NCBI GenBank assembly: GCA_004299095.1
Contig: SCQQ01000074.1
Location: 89,141-153,140, forward strand
Source of the DNA: Burkholderiaceae bacterium
GTDB taxonomy: Bacteria > Pseudomonadota > Gammaproteobacteria > Burkholderiales > Burkholderiaceae_C
Reading direction: 5' to 3'
Length of the DNA: 64,000 bases
Shown piece after piece: positions 49,872 to 59,804 of the stretch. The notes under the pieces were generated by a model, which worked only from the letters and a program-made list of their open reading frames with translations, had not been told where the DNA came from and searched no databases. A program made the translations under genes and the position numbers. Position 1 is the stretch's first letter, and every line of letters starts with the position of its first letter.

Positions 49872-52214
49872 TCAACGCGCGTTCAGCAACGCCCAGAGCC
49901 GCGCAGGCGTCAGCGGCATCTGCACCTTGGGCGCCAGATCGGGCCGGCCGGCACGCGCCAGCGCATCGGCCACGGCGTTGACCACGCACGGCGGCGCGCC
50001 GATGGTGCCCAGTTCACCCACGCCCTTCACGCCCAGTTCGTTGTTCTTGCTCGGCGTGGACTGATCCAGTTCAGTCTTGAAAATGGCCTGGATGTCGTCG
50101 GCGCGCGGCGCGGTGTAGTCCATCAGGGTGCCCGTCAGGAGCTGGCCCGAATCGTCGTACACCACGCGCTCCAGGAAAGCCTGGCCGATGCCCTGCACCG
50201 CGCCGCCTTCGAGCTGGCCGCGCACGATGGTCGGGTTCACCACGCGGCCGACGTCGTTCACGCTGGCGTACGCCACCAGCTTCACCACGCCGGTTTCCGG
50301 ATCGAGCTCGATTTCGCTGATGTGCGCGGCGTTCGGCCAAGTCGGCCCGGCCACCGTGTGCGTGTGCTGGACGAAGATATGGCGCTCAGGCTGGCGCGCC
50401 GCCAGTTCGAATAGGCCGATGCCGCGGTCGGTGCCGACAATGGCGAAGCGCCCCGCAGCGTAGTGAATGTCCTGGACCGCCGCTTCCAGCGCCTGCGCGG
50501 CCAGCTTCTTGGCTTCATCCAGCGTGTGCACGGCGCCCACGTGCAGCGCCGTGCCGCCGGTGAACAGCGAGCGCGATCCGGCGCTGCCGAAGCCGTTGCC
50601 GCGATCGGTGTCGCCCAGCACCACGCGAATCTTCTCGAGCGGCACGCCGAACACATCGACCATCAGTTGCGCCAGCGACGTGGCGATGCCCTGCCCCATC
50701 TGGTTGACGGCGGAAAACACTTCGATCACGCCCTCAGCCTGTACGTCGACAGTGACGGTTTCCTCGAACGCATTGCCACCCGTCCATTCGAGATAAGTGG
50801 CAATCCCGAGACCGCGCCACAGGCCGCGCTTTTTCGATTCGGCTGCGCGCGCCTCGAAACCGTTCCAGTCCGCCAACGGCAGCGCCTGATCGAGCACGTG
50901 CTCGAAGCGGCCAACGTCATACGTCTGCTGCATCGGATTGGTGTAGGGCATTTGTTCCGGGCGAATGAAATTGCGCCGGCGCAAGGCCAAGCGGTCCATG
51001 CCGATGGCGCGCGCCGCCTGATCCATCAGGCGCTCGATGTTGTAAATCGCTTCGGGCCGGCCCGCACCGCGGTAAGCGCCGGTCGGCGCCTGATTGGTCA
51101 GCACGGCGCGGAAATGGAAATCGATCAGCGGAATGTCGTACACGCCGGTCTGCACCCAGGAGCCGACGATCAACTGGATGCCGAGGCCGGTGGTGCGCGC
51201 GTAGGCGCCGACGTTGGCAAACGTGTACAGGCGCAGCGCCAGGATCTTCCCGCTCGCATCCAGCGCCAGCTCCAGGTGCGCCTGCTGGTCGCGGCCGTGC
51301 GTGGCGCTCAGGAATTCTTCGCTGCGCGTGCCCATCCAGCGCACTGGCTGACCGAGTTCGCGCGCCGCCCAGGCCGCCACCAGATATTCGGCGTAAGCGG
51401 CCATCTTCATGCCGAAACCGCCGCCCACGTCGCCCACGCGCACGCGCACGGTCTCGTCCTTCACGCCCAACGTGCGCGCCACGGCACCGCGTACCACGGT
51501 CGGCATTTGCGAACACACCCAGACGTCGGCGCGTCCGGTGGCCGGGTCCCAGCGGGCACGCACGGCGCGCGGCTCGAGCGTGAGCGGCGCCACGCGCTGG
51601 TGCGTCAGATCGAGCTTGACGACATGCGCCGCGCGCGCAAAAGCCGCTTCAGTCGCCTTGGCATCGCCATGGCGCGCTTCGCAGGCGATGTTGTCGGGCG
51701 CATCGGGCGTGATGCAATGTTCGGCGCGCAACGCCGCGTCCAGATCGGGAATCACCGGCAATTCGGCGTACTCGAGCACCACTTGCTCGGCCGCGTCTTC
51801 GGCCTGATCCTGCGTGTCGGCCACGATGGCCACCACCGCTTCGCCGACGAAGCGCACGGTGTCAACGGCGAGCGCGTGGTGCGCCGGCGTGACGCACGGG
51901 CTGCCGTCGGCACGCTTGAACGGTGCGCCGACGTCATCCATCGCCGGAACGCCGGCGGCCACCAGATCGGCACCGGTGTACACGCCGCGCACGCCGGGCG
52001 CAGCGCGCGCCGCCGCCACGGCGATGCGCACGATCTTCGCGTGCGCATGCGGCGAGCGTATGAAAAAGAGCCAGCCGTCGCCCGTCTCGCCCAGGTCATC
52101 GACGTAGCGTCCCTTGCCCTGCACCAGGGCATCGTCTTCCATTGGGTGGACCGCGCGTCCGCTGCCAAAACGCGCGGCTTCAAAGGTGGGGGTTGCTTGT
52201 TCGGTCACGACCAT
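49872..52214 (-). CDS. Molybdopterin-binding subunit of a xanthine dehydrogenase/CO dehydrogenase-family enzyme
   Basis: A 780-residue large subunit of the molybdenum hydroxylase family (CoxL/aldehyde oxidase type). Seen: N-terminal aldehyde-oxidase domain (GRYVDDL ... FIRSPHAHAKI), cofactor motifs GGGFGMKM, TGAYRGAGRPEA and MGQGIATSL, and the C-terminal GVGELG with the catalytic Glu. The CO-dehydrogenase active-site loop VAYRCSFR is absent, so the substrate is more likely an aldehyde, purine or N-heterocycle. The iron-sulfur (CoxS) and FAD (CoxM) partners usually beside it are not in the window. Confidence 0.9.
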   Translation of the reverse strand: MVVTEQATPTFEAARFGSGRAVHPMEDDALVQGKGRYVDDLGETGDGWLFFIRSPHAHAKIVRIAVAAARAAPGVRGVYTGADLVAAGVPAMDDVGAPFKRADGSPCVTPAHHALAVDTVRFVGEAVVAIVADTQDQAEDAAEQVVLEYAELPVIPDLDAALRAEHCITPDAPDNIACEARHGDAKATEAAFARAAHVVKLDLTHQRVAPLTLEPRAVRARWDPATGRADVWVCSQMPTVVRGAVARTLGVKDETVRVRVGDVGGGFGMKMAAYAEYLVAAWAARELGQPVRWMGTRSEEFLSATHGRDQQAHLELALDASGKILALRLYTFANVGAYARTTGLGIQLIVGSWVQTGVYDIPLIDFHFRAVLTNQAPTGAYRGAGRPEAIYNIERLMDQAARAIGMDRLALRRRNFIRPEQMPYTNPMQQTYDVGRFEHVLDQALPLADWNGFEARAAESKKRGLWRGLGIATYLEWTGGNAFEETVTVDVQAEGVIEVFSAVNQMGQGIATSLAQLMVDVFGVPLEKIRVVLGDTDRGNGFGSAGSRSLFTGGTALHVGAVHTLDEAKKLAAQALEAAVQDIHYAAGRFAIVGTDRGIGLFELAARQPERHIFVQHTHTVAGPTWPNAAHISEIELDPETGVVKLVAYASVNDVGRVVNPTIVRGQLEGGAVQGIGQAFLERVVYDDSGQLLTGTLMDYTAPRADDIQAIFKTELDQSTPSKNNELGVKGVGELGTIGAPPCVVNAVADALARAGRPDLAPKVQMPLTPARLWALLNAR

Positions 52215-52446
52215 GCTTCTTTCGTGGGGGGATCACCAATATAGAGGATCGGTGATGCCGCTGCGACGGCCGGTGCGGTAATCACCGCGAGCTGCGCTGG
52301 CTGCGTCAGTTCCAACCGACGTGCCGGAACTGCCGCCAAATCGAGCATCGGTCCCGGGCGCTTCCCGCGACCCCCGCGCGACCAACGAACGGAGCGCGAT
52401 GCACGCTCGGCGGTTCCTTTTTAGAATCAACGCCGATCACATCAGA

Positions 52447-52474
52447 CCCCCGTCCAACCCGGCCGGGGGCTTTT
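52447..52474 (+). terminator. Hairpin with short T-run in the mfd leader
   Basis: CCCCCG (52447-52452) pairs with CGGGGG (52464-52469) around an 11-base loop, followed after one base by TTTT. It lies 19 bp before the mfd start. It could end a short upstream transcript or attenuate mfd, but the stem is short and the T-run only four bases. Confidence 0.4.
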
Positions 52475-52492
52475 GTCGTTTTCGAAGCACGC

Positions 52493-55400
52493 ATGCAACT
52501 GCCCAAACTCGGCGCCGGAAAGCGCCACACGCTGGCGCGGCCCTTTGGCTCCGCCGACGCTCTGCTGCTCGCCCAGCTGGCGCAACAGGGCCACGAACAA
52601 CAGCGCCTGACCGCCGTCGTGACGGCCGATGCGGCCGACGCGCGCCGGCTGATGGACGAGTTGCCGTTTTTCGCACCCGACCTGAAAGTCACGCTGTTCC
52701 CGGACTGGGAAACGCTGCCCTACGACAGCTTCTCGCCGCACCAGGACCTGATCAGCGAGCGCCTGGCGACGCTCTGGGCCATCCGGCAGGGACAGGCCGA
52801 CGTGGTGCTGATTCCGGCCACCACCGCGCTCTACCGCCTGGCGCCGCCTGCCTTCATGGCCGCCTACACCTTCGATTTCAAGCAGGGGCAGACGCTGGAC
52901 GAAGCGGCGCTGAAAAGCCAGCTCACGCTCGCCGGCTACAACCACGTGACGCAGGTGGTCAGCCCCGGTGAATACGCGGTGCGCGGCGGCCTGATCGACA
53001 TCTTCCCGATGGGCTCGCCGCAGCCGTTCCGCGTGGACTTGTTCGACGACGAGATCGACACCATTCGCGCGTTCGATCCCGACACCCAGCGCAGCCTGTA
53101 TCCGGTACCCGAAGTGCGCTTGCTCCCCGGCCATGAATTCCCCATGGACGATGACGGCCGCGCCAAATTCCGCCACCGCTGGCGCGAACTGCTGGCGGGC
53201 GATCCGACCAAGAGCCGTATCTACAAGGACGTGGGCGACGGCGTGGCGACGGCGGGCATCGAGTACTACCTGCCGCTGTTCTTCGACAACACCGCGACGC
53301 TTTTCGATTACCTCGCCGGCGCCACCTCGGGAGACAGCGGCGACGCGGGCGCCCAGGCGCAGCCGTCCACCACGCTGGTGCTGCACGGCGACCTGGAGCC
53401 CGCGTTCCAGCGCTTCGCGCAGGACACGCACGAGCGCTACCGGCTGTCGCAAGGCGATCCGGACTGGCCCGTGCTGCCGCCCGAAGCCCTGTTCCTCTCG
53501 GCCGAAGCGTTCTATCTGGCCGCCAAGCCGCTGGCGCAACTGGCGCTGCGCCCGGCCACCGAAAGTGACGCCAGCGCGTGGGCGCAAAAGCTGCCCGACA
53601 TCACCGTCAACCGCAACGCCGAAGACCCGCTCACGCGCCTGGCGGCCTACGTCAAGCAAGCGCCGGAGCGCGTGCTGGTCCTGGCCGACAGCGACGGCCG
53701 GCGCGAAAGCCTGCTGGATTTCCTGCGCGCCAGCCACCTGACGCCGCCCGCGTTCGACACGCTGGCCGATTTCCAGGCGAGCGCGCAGAAATTCGGCATC
53801 GCCACTGCCGCGCTGGCACAAGGCTTTGCCTGGCCCGAAGGCGGTCTCGCCTTCGTCACCGAAACCGAACTCTTCGCCACGGCGCCCACCACGCGCCGCC
53901 GGCGCAAGCAGGAGCAGGTGAGCGACGTCGAAGCGCTCATCAAGGATCTGTCGGAACTGAAGATCGGCGACCCGGTGGTGCATGCCGAGCACGGCATCGG
54001 CCGCTACCGCGGCCTCGTCAACCTGGACATGGGCGCCAAGAACGCCGACGGCACGCCCGCGCCGCAGGAGTTCCTGCACTTGGAATACGCGGGCAGCGCC
54101 ATCCTGTATGTGCCGGTCTCGCAACTGCACCTCATCAGCCGCTACACCGGCGTGGGCGCCGACGAGGCGCCGCTGAACAAGCTGGGCAGCGACCAGTGGG
54201 ACCGCGCCAAGCGCAAAGCGGCCGAGCAGGTGCGCGACGCGGCGGCGGAACTGCTCAACATCTACGCCCGGCGCGCCGCGCGCCAGGGGTACGCCTTCCG
54301 CTACTCGCCGGAAGACTACGAAAAGTTCGTCGCCGATTTCGATTTCGAGGAAACGCCCGACCAGCGCGCCGCCATCCACGCGGTGGTGCAGGACATGATC
54401 AGTCCCATTCCCATGGACCGCCTGATTTGCGGCGATGTTGGCTTCGGCAAGACCGAAGTGGCGCTGCGCGCCGCCTTCATTGCGGTCACCGGCGGCAAGC
54501 AGGTGGCGCTGCTCGCGCCCACCACGCTGCTCGCCGAACAGCACTACAACACGCTGGTCGATCGCTTCGCCAAGTGGCCGATCAAGGTCGAGCAGATGAG
54601 CCGCTTCCGTACCGCCAGGGAAAGCAAGGTGGCGCTGGAAGGGCTGGAAAACGGCACCATCGACATCGTCGTCGGCACGCACAAGCTGCTCTCGGAAAAA
54701 ACCAAATTCAAGAACCTGGGCCTGCTGATCGTCGACGAAGAACACCGCTTCGGCGTGCGGCAGAAAGAGCAGATCAAGAAGCTGCGCGCCGAGGTCGACG
54801 TGCTCACGCTCACCGCCACGCCGATTCCGCGCACCATGGGGATGGCGATGGAAGGCCTGCGGGACCTGTCGGTGATCGCCACCGCGCCCGAACGCCGCCT
54901 CGCCATCAAGACCTTCGTGCGCAGCCAGAGCAACGGCGTGATCCGCGAAGCCGTGTTGCGCGAGCTGAAGCGCGGCGGGCAGGTGTACTTCCTGCACAAC
55001 GAGGTGGAGACCATCGAGAACCGCCGCAAGCATCTGGAAGAGCTGCTGCCCGAAGCACGCATTGCCGTGGCGCACGGCCAGATGCACGAGCGCGAACTGG
55101 AACGCGTGATGCGCGATTTCGTCGCCCAGCGCACCAACCTGCTGTTGTGCTCGACCATCATCGAAACCGGCATCGACGTGCCGACCGCCAACACCATCGT
55201 GATCGAGCGCGCCGACATGCTGGGCCTGGCGCAACTGCACCAGTTGCGCGGGCGCGTGGGCCGCAGCCACCACCAGGCCTACGCCTATCTGCTGGTGCCT
55301 GATTTGCAGGGGCTGCCGAAACGCGCCGGGCAGCGCCTGGAAGCCATTCAGGAAATGGAAGAACTGGGCGCGGGCTTCTACCTGGCCATGCACGACCTGG

Positions 55401-56023
55401 AAATCCGCGGCGCCGGCGAAGTGCTGGGCGAGCACCAGAGCGGCAACATGAGCGAAATCGGCTTCCAGCTCTACAACGACATGCTGGCCGAAGCCGTGCG
55501 CGCACTCAAGGCCGGGCGCGAACCCGATCTGATGGCGCCGATGCAGGCAGCCATCGACATCAAGCTGCACGCCCCCGCCCTGCTACCCAGCGATTACTGC
55601 GGCGACGTGCAGGTGCGCCTGTCGCTCTACAAGCGCCTGGCGGGCGCCAAGACCGGCGACCAGCTCGACACGCTGGTGGAAGAAATCGTCGACCGCTTCG
55701 GCAAGCTGCCACCACAAACGCAGACCCTCATCGACACGCACCGCCTGCGCATCCTGGGCGCGCCCTACGGCGTGACGCGCATCGACGCGGGTCCCAACGT
55801 GATCAACATCGCGTTCAAGCCGAACCCGCCCATCGACCCGATGGCGATCATTCACCTGATCCAGAAAAACCGCGCCATCAAGCTCGCCGGCAACGACAAG
55901 CTGCGCATCGAGCGCGAGCTGAAAGAGCCGAAAGAGCGCGTGCAAATGGTGCGCGACGTGCTGCGCAGCCTGGGGCAGCCCAAACCGGCAGAACAGCCGC
56001 GCCCTGAGCTCGTGACCGCCTGA
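52493..56023 (+). CDS. mfd: Transcription-repair coupling factor Mfd
   Basis: An 1176-residue DNA translocase that removes stalled RNA polymerase and recruits UvrA. Domain order: UvrB-like N-terminal modules (LFPDWETLPYDSFSPHQDL), RNA-polymerase-interacting domain (about 500-570, VVHAEHGIGRYRGL), RecG-like helicase with Walker A GDVGFGKTE and the DEEH box IVDEEHRFG, motif III TATPIPRTMG, then the TRG region (GRVGRSHHQAYAY) and the C-terminal TRCF domain. Length is full. The ATG at 52493 follows a hairpin; no gene is visible in the 278 bp back to the divergent molybdopterin subunit gene. Confidence 0.97.
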   Translation: MQLPKLGAGKRHTLARPFGSADALLLAQLAQQGHEQQRLTAVVTADAADARRLMDELPFFAPDLKVTLFPDWETLPYDSFSPHQDLISERLATLWAIRQGQADVVLIPATTALYRLAPPAFMAAYTFDFKQGQTLDEAALKSQLTLAGYNHVTQVVSPGEYAVRGGLIDIFPMGSPQPFRVDLFDDEIDTIRAFDPDTQRSLYPVPEVRLLPGHEFPMDDDGRAKFRHRWRELLAGDPTKSRIYKDVGDGVATAGIEYYLPLFFDNTATLFDYLAGATSGDSGDAGAQAQPSTTLVLHGDLEPAFQRFAQDTHERYRLSQGDPDWPVLPPEALFLSAEAFYLAAKPLAQLALRPATESDASAWAQKLPDITVNRNAEDPLTRLAAYVKQAPERVLVLADSDGRRESLLDFLRASHLTPPAFDTLADFQASAQKFGIATAALAQGFAWPEGGLAFVTETELFATAPTTRRRRKQEQVSDVEALIKDLSELKIGDPVVHAEHGIGRYRGLVNLDMGAKNADGTPAPQEFLHLEYAGSAILYVPVSQLHLISRYTGVGADEAPLNKLGSDQWDRAKRKAAEQVRDAAAELLNIYARRAARQGYAFRYSPEDYEKFVADFDFEETPDQRAAIHAVVQDMISPIPMDRLICGDVGFGKTEVALRAAFIAVTGGKQVALLAPTTLLAEQHYNTLVDRFAKWPIKVEQMSRFRTARESKVALEGLENGTIDIVVGTHKLLSEKTKFKNLGLLIVDEEHRFGVRQKEQIKKLRAEVDVLTLTATPIPRTMGMAMEGLRDLSVIATAPERRLAIKTFVRSQSNGVIREAVLRELKRGGQVYFLHNEVETIENRRKHLEELLPEARIAVAHGQMHERELERVMRDFVAQRTNLLLCSTIIETGIDVPTANTIVIERADMLGLAQLHQLRGRVGRSHHQAYAYLLVPDLQGLPKRAGQRLEAIQEMEELGAGFYLAMHDLEIRGAGEVLGEHQSGNMSEIGFQLYNDMLAEAVRALKAGREPDLMAPMQAAIDIKLHAPALLPSDYCGDVQVRLSLYKRLAGAKTGDQLDTLVEEIVDRFGKLPPQTQTLIDTHRLRILGAPYGVTRIDAGPNVINIAFKPNPPIDPMAIIHLIQKNRAIKLAGNDKLRIERELKEPKERVQMVRDVLRSLGQPKPAEQPRPELVTA

Positions 56024-56140
56024 ACACGCGAGCCGCGTGAGATATTCGGCAGAAAACGTGCATCCCAAACTCGTCACCGTGTCCGGACAACCGGGCCGGC
56101 CGGTGACCACTCACGAGGCCCGCACTCCGCGGATGAACAA

Positions 56141-57244
56141 ATGACCCCATCGAACGGCAACGGATTCCCATCGAACTACGCTGCGGCGCGCGCTGCATTC
56201 ATGACGGCGGCGGCAGAGGCGGGCGCGCGGCTTTATCAATATGTTCACCCATCCGCGTCGGCGCCCGACGGCGGGACCCTGAGCTGCGACGTTGCGGTAC
56301 TGGGCCGGGCCGACGCGCGCAAGGCATTCGTTGCGATTGCGGGCACGCACGGCGTCGAAGGCCCCACCGGATCGATGGCGCACACGGCGCTGCTGCGCTC
56401 CAAGTTGCCGCAGCTTGCGTCCGACTGCCGCCTGGTGCTGGTGCATGCCATCAATCCGTACGGTTTTGCCTGCCACTCGCGCACCAACGAAAACAACGTC
56501 GATCTGAACCGCAACTTCGTCGACCACAGCGCGCCGCACCCGGCCAACGTGCTGTACGCCGCGGTGCATGCCATCGTCTGCCAGAGCGACTACTCACACG
56601 AACAGCACGCCCGGCAGATCGCCGCCCTGCACGAATGGACCGCCGAGCACGGCGCCGACGCGCGCAACCAGGCGTTGATTGCCGGGCAGTATTCCCACCC
56701 TTCGGGCAAGAGCTACGGCGGCCGGCGGCGCGAGTGGTCCAATCGGGTGCTGCAGCAGATCACCGACGAGCACCTGCGTGGCATCGAGAAAATCGCTTTC
56801 ATCGACTGGCACACCGGCCTGGGGCGCTATGGCGAGGAGCTGTTGCTGTGCTTCAACGAACCCGGGTCGCCCGAATACCGCCAGTGCGAGCAATGGTGGG
56901 GCCGTGACCGCATAGGTACCCAGGAGGGTTTCGACGGCGCACGCCGCCCGGCCTACCGCGGGCTGCTGTTCCATGGCTTGCAGCGGTTTGTCGCGCCAGC
57001 GCAGTTTGCCGGGGTGGCAGTGGAATTCGGCATCCTGTCGAACGAGGCGCAGGAAGGCATCTTCATGCTCGATCACTGGTTGCGCTTTGGCGACCACGCC
57101 GATGTGCCCGCTGCCATCCTGGATGACGTGCGGCGGCAAGTGCGCGAAGCCTTCACGCCTTCCGATCCCGCCTGGCGGCAGTCGGTGGTCGTCCGCAGCC
57201 ATGCGGTAATGGAAAAGGCACTGCGCGGCTTGCAAGCCTGGTAA
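56141..57244 (+). CDS. DUF2817 family (zinc carboxypeptidase-like) protein
   Basis: A 367-residue protein of the DUF2817 family, related to M14 zinc carboxypeptidases. Visible zinc-site-like motifs: IAGTHGVEGPTGS (His and Glu) and NENNVDLNRNFVDH, with a later His in FIDWHTGLG, and a Glu in AVEFGILSNEA that could be the general base. There is no signal peptide, so it is cytoplasmic. The substrate is unknown. It follows mfd by 117 bp. Confidence 0.87.
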   Translation: MTPSNGNGFPSNYAAARAAFMTAAAEAGARLYQYVHPSASAPDGGTLSCDVAVLGRADARKAFVAIAGTHGVEGPTGSMAHTALLRSKLPQLASDCRLVLVHAINPYGFACHSRTNENNVDLNRNFVDHSAPHPANVLYAAVHAIVCQSDYSHEQHARQIAALHEWTAEHGADARNQALIAGQYSHPSGKSYGGRRREWSNRVLQQITDEHLRGIEKIAFIDWHTGLGRYGEELLLCFNEPGSPEYRQCEQWWGRDRIGTQEGFDGARRPAYRGLLFHGLQRFVAPAQFAGVAVEFGILSNEAQEGIFMLDHWLRFGDHADVPAAILDDVRRQVREAFTPSDPAWRQSVVVRSHAVMEKALRGLQAW

Positions 57245-57400
57245 GCGCCGCGTGCTCGCCCATGGCGGGCCAGCCGAAGAAAAACCCGGGCGAATTCCAG
57301 CGGCCAACGCCGCGCGGCGCCGGTTTATTCCGACACGGGCGCTCCAGGCCGGCGCCCGCTACACTGAAACGGCCGCCGCAACCTGATTCGCACCACGATC

Positions 57401-57871
57401 ATGTCCGCCGAAACCCCTGCACCCGAGCGTCTTCCTTACGGCGGCAGCGCCCGCTACCACCTGCAGCATGCGCACCTGTTTGCGAGCGACTTGGAACTGA
57501 CGCTTGCGTTCTACCGGCGCTGGTTCGACGCCAGAGTGGTCTGGGACGGCGACGTCGGCGGCGCACGCAACGTGTTCGTACAAATCGGCAAGGGCGCGCT
57601 GCACTTCTATGGCCAGCCGCCGCGCGACGCACACCGCAGCGGCGGCATCCACCACATCGGCATCCAGGTGGCCGGCCTGCGCGATCTGTACGAGCGCATG
57701 AAAGCGGGCGGCGTCAGGCTGCCCAACCCCATTCGCGCGATGGGTGGCGGCGGCTATTTCATGATTGAAGCGCCCGACCACGTGCTGATCGAACTGTTCG
57801 AACCCGGGCCCGAAGTGGACCGGAACCCGGCGCTGCGCGACTATTTCGGATTCGGGCAGACCGGCGCCTGA
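57401..57871 (+). CDS. Glyoxalase/bleomycin-resistance (VOC) family protein
   Basis: A 156-residue single VOC domain. It begins with HLQHAHLFASDLELTLAFYRRWFDA, has GALHFYGQPPRDAHRSGGIHHIGIQVAGL in the middle and ends HVLIELFEPGP. His and Glu at the expected metal positions (H in LQHAHLF, H in HHIGI, E in LIELFEP) suggest a metal-dependent lyase or dioxygenase fold. Substrate unknown. Confidence 0.85.
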   Translation: MSAETPAPERLPYGGSARYHLQHAHLFASDLELTLAFYRRWFDARVVWDGDVGGARNVFVQIGKGALHFYGQPPRDAHRSGGIHHIGIQVAGLRDLYERMKAGGVRLPNPIRAMGGGGYFMIEAPDHVLIELFEPGPEVDRNPALRDYFGFGQTGA

Positions 57872-57927
57872 CCTCGGATGCGGCCGCGATCAGGAACAAC
57901 CGCTCCGCCATTCCTTTTCGAATCGAC

Positions 57928-58455
57928 ATGTTCACGACAACCCCGATTCCAGCGACCGCCAGCAAGACCGAGCTGTACGAAGAAGCCGCACGCCAAATGC
58001 GCGGCCTGCTCCGAGGCGAACACAACCCGGTCGCCAACGCAGCGAACTTTTCCGCGCTGGTGTTCCACGCCCTGCCCGACATCAGTTGGTGCGGCTTCTA
58101 CTTCCCCGACGAAACCGGCGACGGCCTCGTCGTCGGCCCGTTCCAAGGCAAGCCCGCTTGCGTTCGGCTCTCGCACGGCAAGGGCGTCTGCGGCGCCGCC
58201 GTCACGACACGCCGGACACAGGTCGTGCCCGACGTCACCACCTTCCCCGGCCACATCTATTGCGACGGCGCCGCCCGTTCGGAAATCGTCGTGCCGCTGT
58301 TCCGCACCGACGGCTCGCTGGTCGGCGTGTGGGATGTGGACAGCTACAGCGTGGGGCGGTTCGACGAGGACGATCGCATTGGAATGGAAGCCCTGTGCTT
58401 GCAGTTCATCCAGACATTGGCGGTTCCGCCCCGGCGGCAACCCGCGGCCTCTTGA
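57928..58455 (+). CDS. msrC: Free methionine-R-sulfoxide reductase (GAF-domain fRMsr)
   Basis: A 175-residue GAF protein that reduces free L-methionine-R-sulfoxide. The three catalytic-region Cys sit at 78, 88 and 112, the same 10- and 24-residue spacing as in E. coli MsrC (84, 94, 118). Surrounding motifs match: GPFQGKPACVR, GKGVCGAAV, FPGHIYCDGAARSEIVVP. Cytoplasmic, no signal peptide. It stands between the VOC gene (56 bp) and the CHRD gene, all plus strand. Confidence 0.93.
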   Translation: MFTTTPIPATASKTELYEEAARQMRGLLRGEHNPVANAANFSALVFHALPDISWCGFYFPDETGDGLVVGPFQGKPACVRLSHGKGVCGAAVTTRRTQVVPDVTTFPGHIYCDGAARSEIVVPLFRTDGSLVGVWDVDSYSVGRFDEDDRIGMEALCLQFIQTLAVPPRRQPAAS

Positions 58456-58598
58456 CCGCCCTCGGGCCCGCACTGGATTTATCGCCGACTTGCGCGTAGT
58501 GTGGTGTCCTCCTCTGGCGGCACGCCGCATCAACGAAGGGTTCCGCGTCTCGTGGCAACGGCGTACCACCAGTGGGTCAACCCCAATGGAGCAAGCAC

Positions 58599-59060
58599 AT
58601 GTCACGATCCTTCTCAAAACGCACTCTCCTGGTGTTTGGCGGCCTGGCTCTGGCGGGCACGCTGACCCTGGCGCAGGCGGCACCGGTCTCGTTCGACGTG
58701 CCGCTGACCGGCGCGGCGCAAGTCCCGCCGGTGCAAACCGCAGGCAGCGGCGACGCCAAGCTCACCTTCGATCCCAGCACGCGCGTGGTCACCTGGAACA
58801 TCACGTTCAGCAACCTGTCCAGTCCGGTGACGATGGCGCACTTCCACGGGCCGGCCGCGGCCGGGAAAAACGCGCCGGTGAAAGTCTGGCTGTCCGAGCG
58901 GGGCAGCAAGGACGTGGCGAGCCCGATCACCGGCAAGGCCACGTTGTCCGCGGACGAGGCCCAGATGTTCGAAGCGAGCGAGATGTACGTCAACGTCCAC
59001 AGCAAGGACCACCCGAGCGGTGAAATCCGCGGCCAAGTGGTGCCGCCCAAGGGAAATTGA
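58599..59060 (+). CDS. Secreted CHRD-domain protein
   Basis: A 153-residue exported protein: signal peptide about residues 1-27 (LLVFGGLALAGTLTLAQAA) then one CHRD domain, with VPLTGAAQVPPVQT, TWNITFSNLSSPVTMAHFHGPA and YVNVHSKDHPSGEIRGQV as typical blocks. CHRD proteins are beta-sandwich, often periplasmic or extracellular; bacterial roles are undefined. GGAG lies about 8 bp before the ATG. The gene ends 42 bp from the end of the convergent cytochrome b561 gene, with a perfect palindrome between. Confidence 0.88.
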   Translation: MSRSFSKRTLLVFGGLALAGTLTLAQAAPVSFDVPLTGAAQVPPVQTAGSGDAKLTFDPSTRVVTWNITFSNLSSPVTMAHFHGPAAAGKNAPVKVWLSERGSKDVASPITGKATLSADEAQMFEASEMYVNVHSKDHPSGEIRGQVVPPKGN

Positions 59061-59080
59061 CGCGGCGCCGAAGCGGGGCC

Positions 59081-59100
59081 CCGCCGCCGGCCGGCGGCGG
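59081..59100. repeat. Perfect 20-bp palindrome between convergent genes
   Basis: CCGCCGCCGGCCGGCGGCGG is its own reverse complement with no loop. It lies between the CHRD stop and the cytochrome b561 stop (59103). Its position suggests a two-way transcription end or mRNA-end structure, but there is no T-run. Confidence 0.75.
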
Positions 59101-59102
59101 AA

Positions 59103-59804
59103 TCAAAGATACGTTGCGAGCAGCACCGTCACCACGGCGCCGATGCCGAGCGCAAGCGCGGCCAGCGCCGGCGCTGCCTGCCGCGGCGCCTTCACGGCTG
59201 CGGGCAGCCGCTTGTAGCCCGTGACCATCGGCCGCAGCAGGTTCTGCCCCTTGGCGATCGCGTACACGGCGATGGCGAGCACGTGCAATGCCACGGCGGC
59301 AAGCAGCACGTCCCACCCCAGCGCGTGCAGCGCCGAAATCGCGTTGGCCAGCCACGCGGGCACGATGGCGCTCAGCGGACCCTGGTCGGCAATCTCGTTG
59401 TTGACATAGAGGCCGCTCAGCGTCTCGACCTGCAGCAGGGCCAGCAACAGCAGCACCATCCAGCCGCCCGCCGGGTTGTGCCCGACCTGCAGGTCCGGCT
59501 CGCGGCGAAACAGGCCTCGCAGGTGGCGCAGCGCGGCGCCAGGCGATTTGAGGAAGCGGCGAAAGCGCGCCGTCTGGCTGCCAAAGCACCCCCAGAGCAC
59601 GCGGGCAAGCAGCAAGGCGAGCAACGCTTCGCCGAGCAGGACGTGCCAGTCGATCCAGTTCAAGCGCTCGGTGACATAGGCCGCCGCGACCAGCGCCACC
59701 ACAAGCCAGTGGAACAGCCGCACTGGCACATCCCACACGAGCACGGGCCGGCGCCCGGATTGCGCCGGCCGCGTGACCGGTGAGTGGCCATTCATGCGTC
59801 GCAC
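59103..59804 (-). CDS. Cytochrome b561 family (di-heme membrane cytochrome)
   Basis: A 233-residue membrane cytochrome b of the Ni/Fe-hydrogenase/b561 type with four to five helices. Candidate heme ligands: His in RLFHWLVV, His in DWHVLLGEALL, and the two His in the later helices (HALGWDVLLAAVALHVLAI). It probably passes electrons between the quinone pool and a periplasmic cytochrome c. The usual partner cytochrome c gene was not found next to it. A second start (ATG 59795) is possible. Confidence 0.88.
   Translation of the reverse strand: MRRMNGHSPVTRPAQSGRRPVLVWDVPVRLFHWLVVALVAAAYVTERLNWIDWHVLLGEALLALLLARVLWGCFGSQTARFRRFLKSPGAALRHLRGLFRREPDLQVGHNPAGGWMVLLLLALLQVETLSGLYVNNEIADQGPLSAIVPAWLANAISALHALGWDVLLAAVALHVLAIAVYAIAKGQNLLRPMVTGYKRLPAAVKAPRQAAPALAALALGIGAVVTVLLATYL

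Noticed and set aside
52442..55570. A 1042-codon open frame antisense to mfd
   Set aside because: GC-rich third positions of mfd leave the opposite strand open; the product is a His/Arg/Gln-rich string with no family motif.
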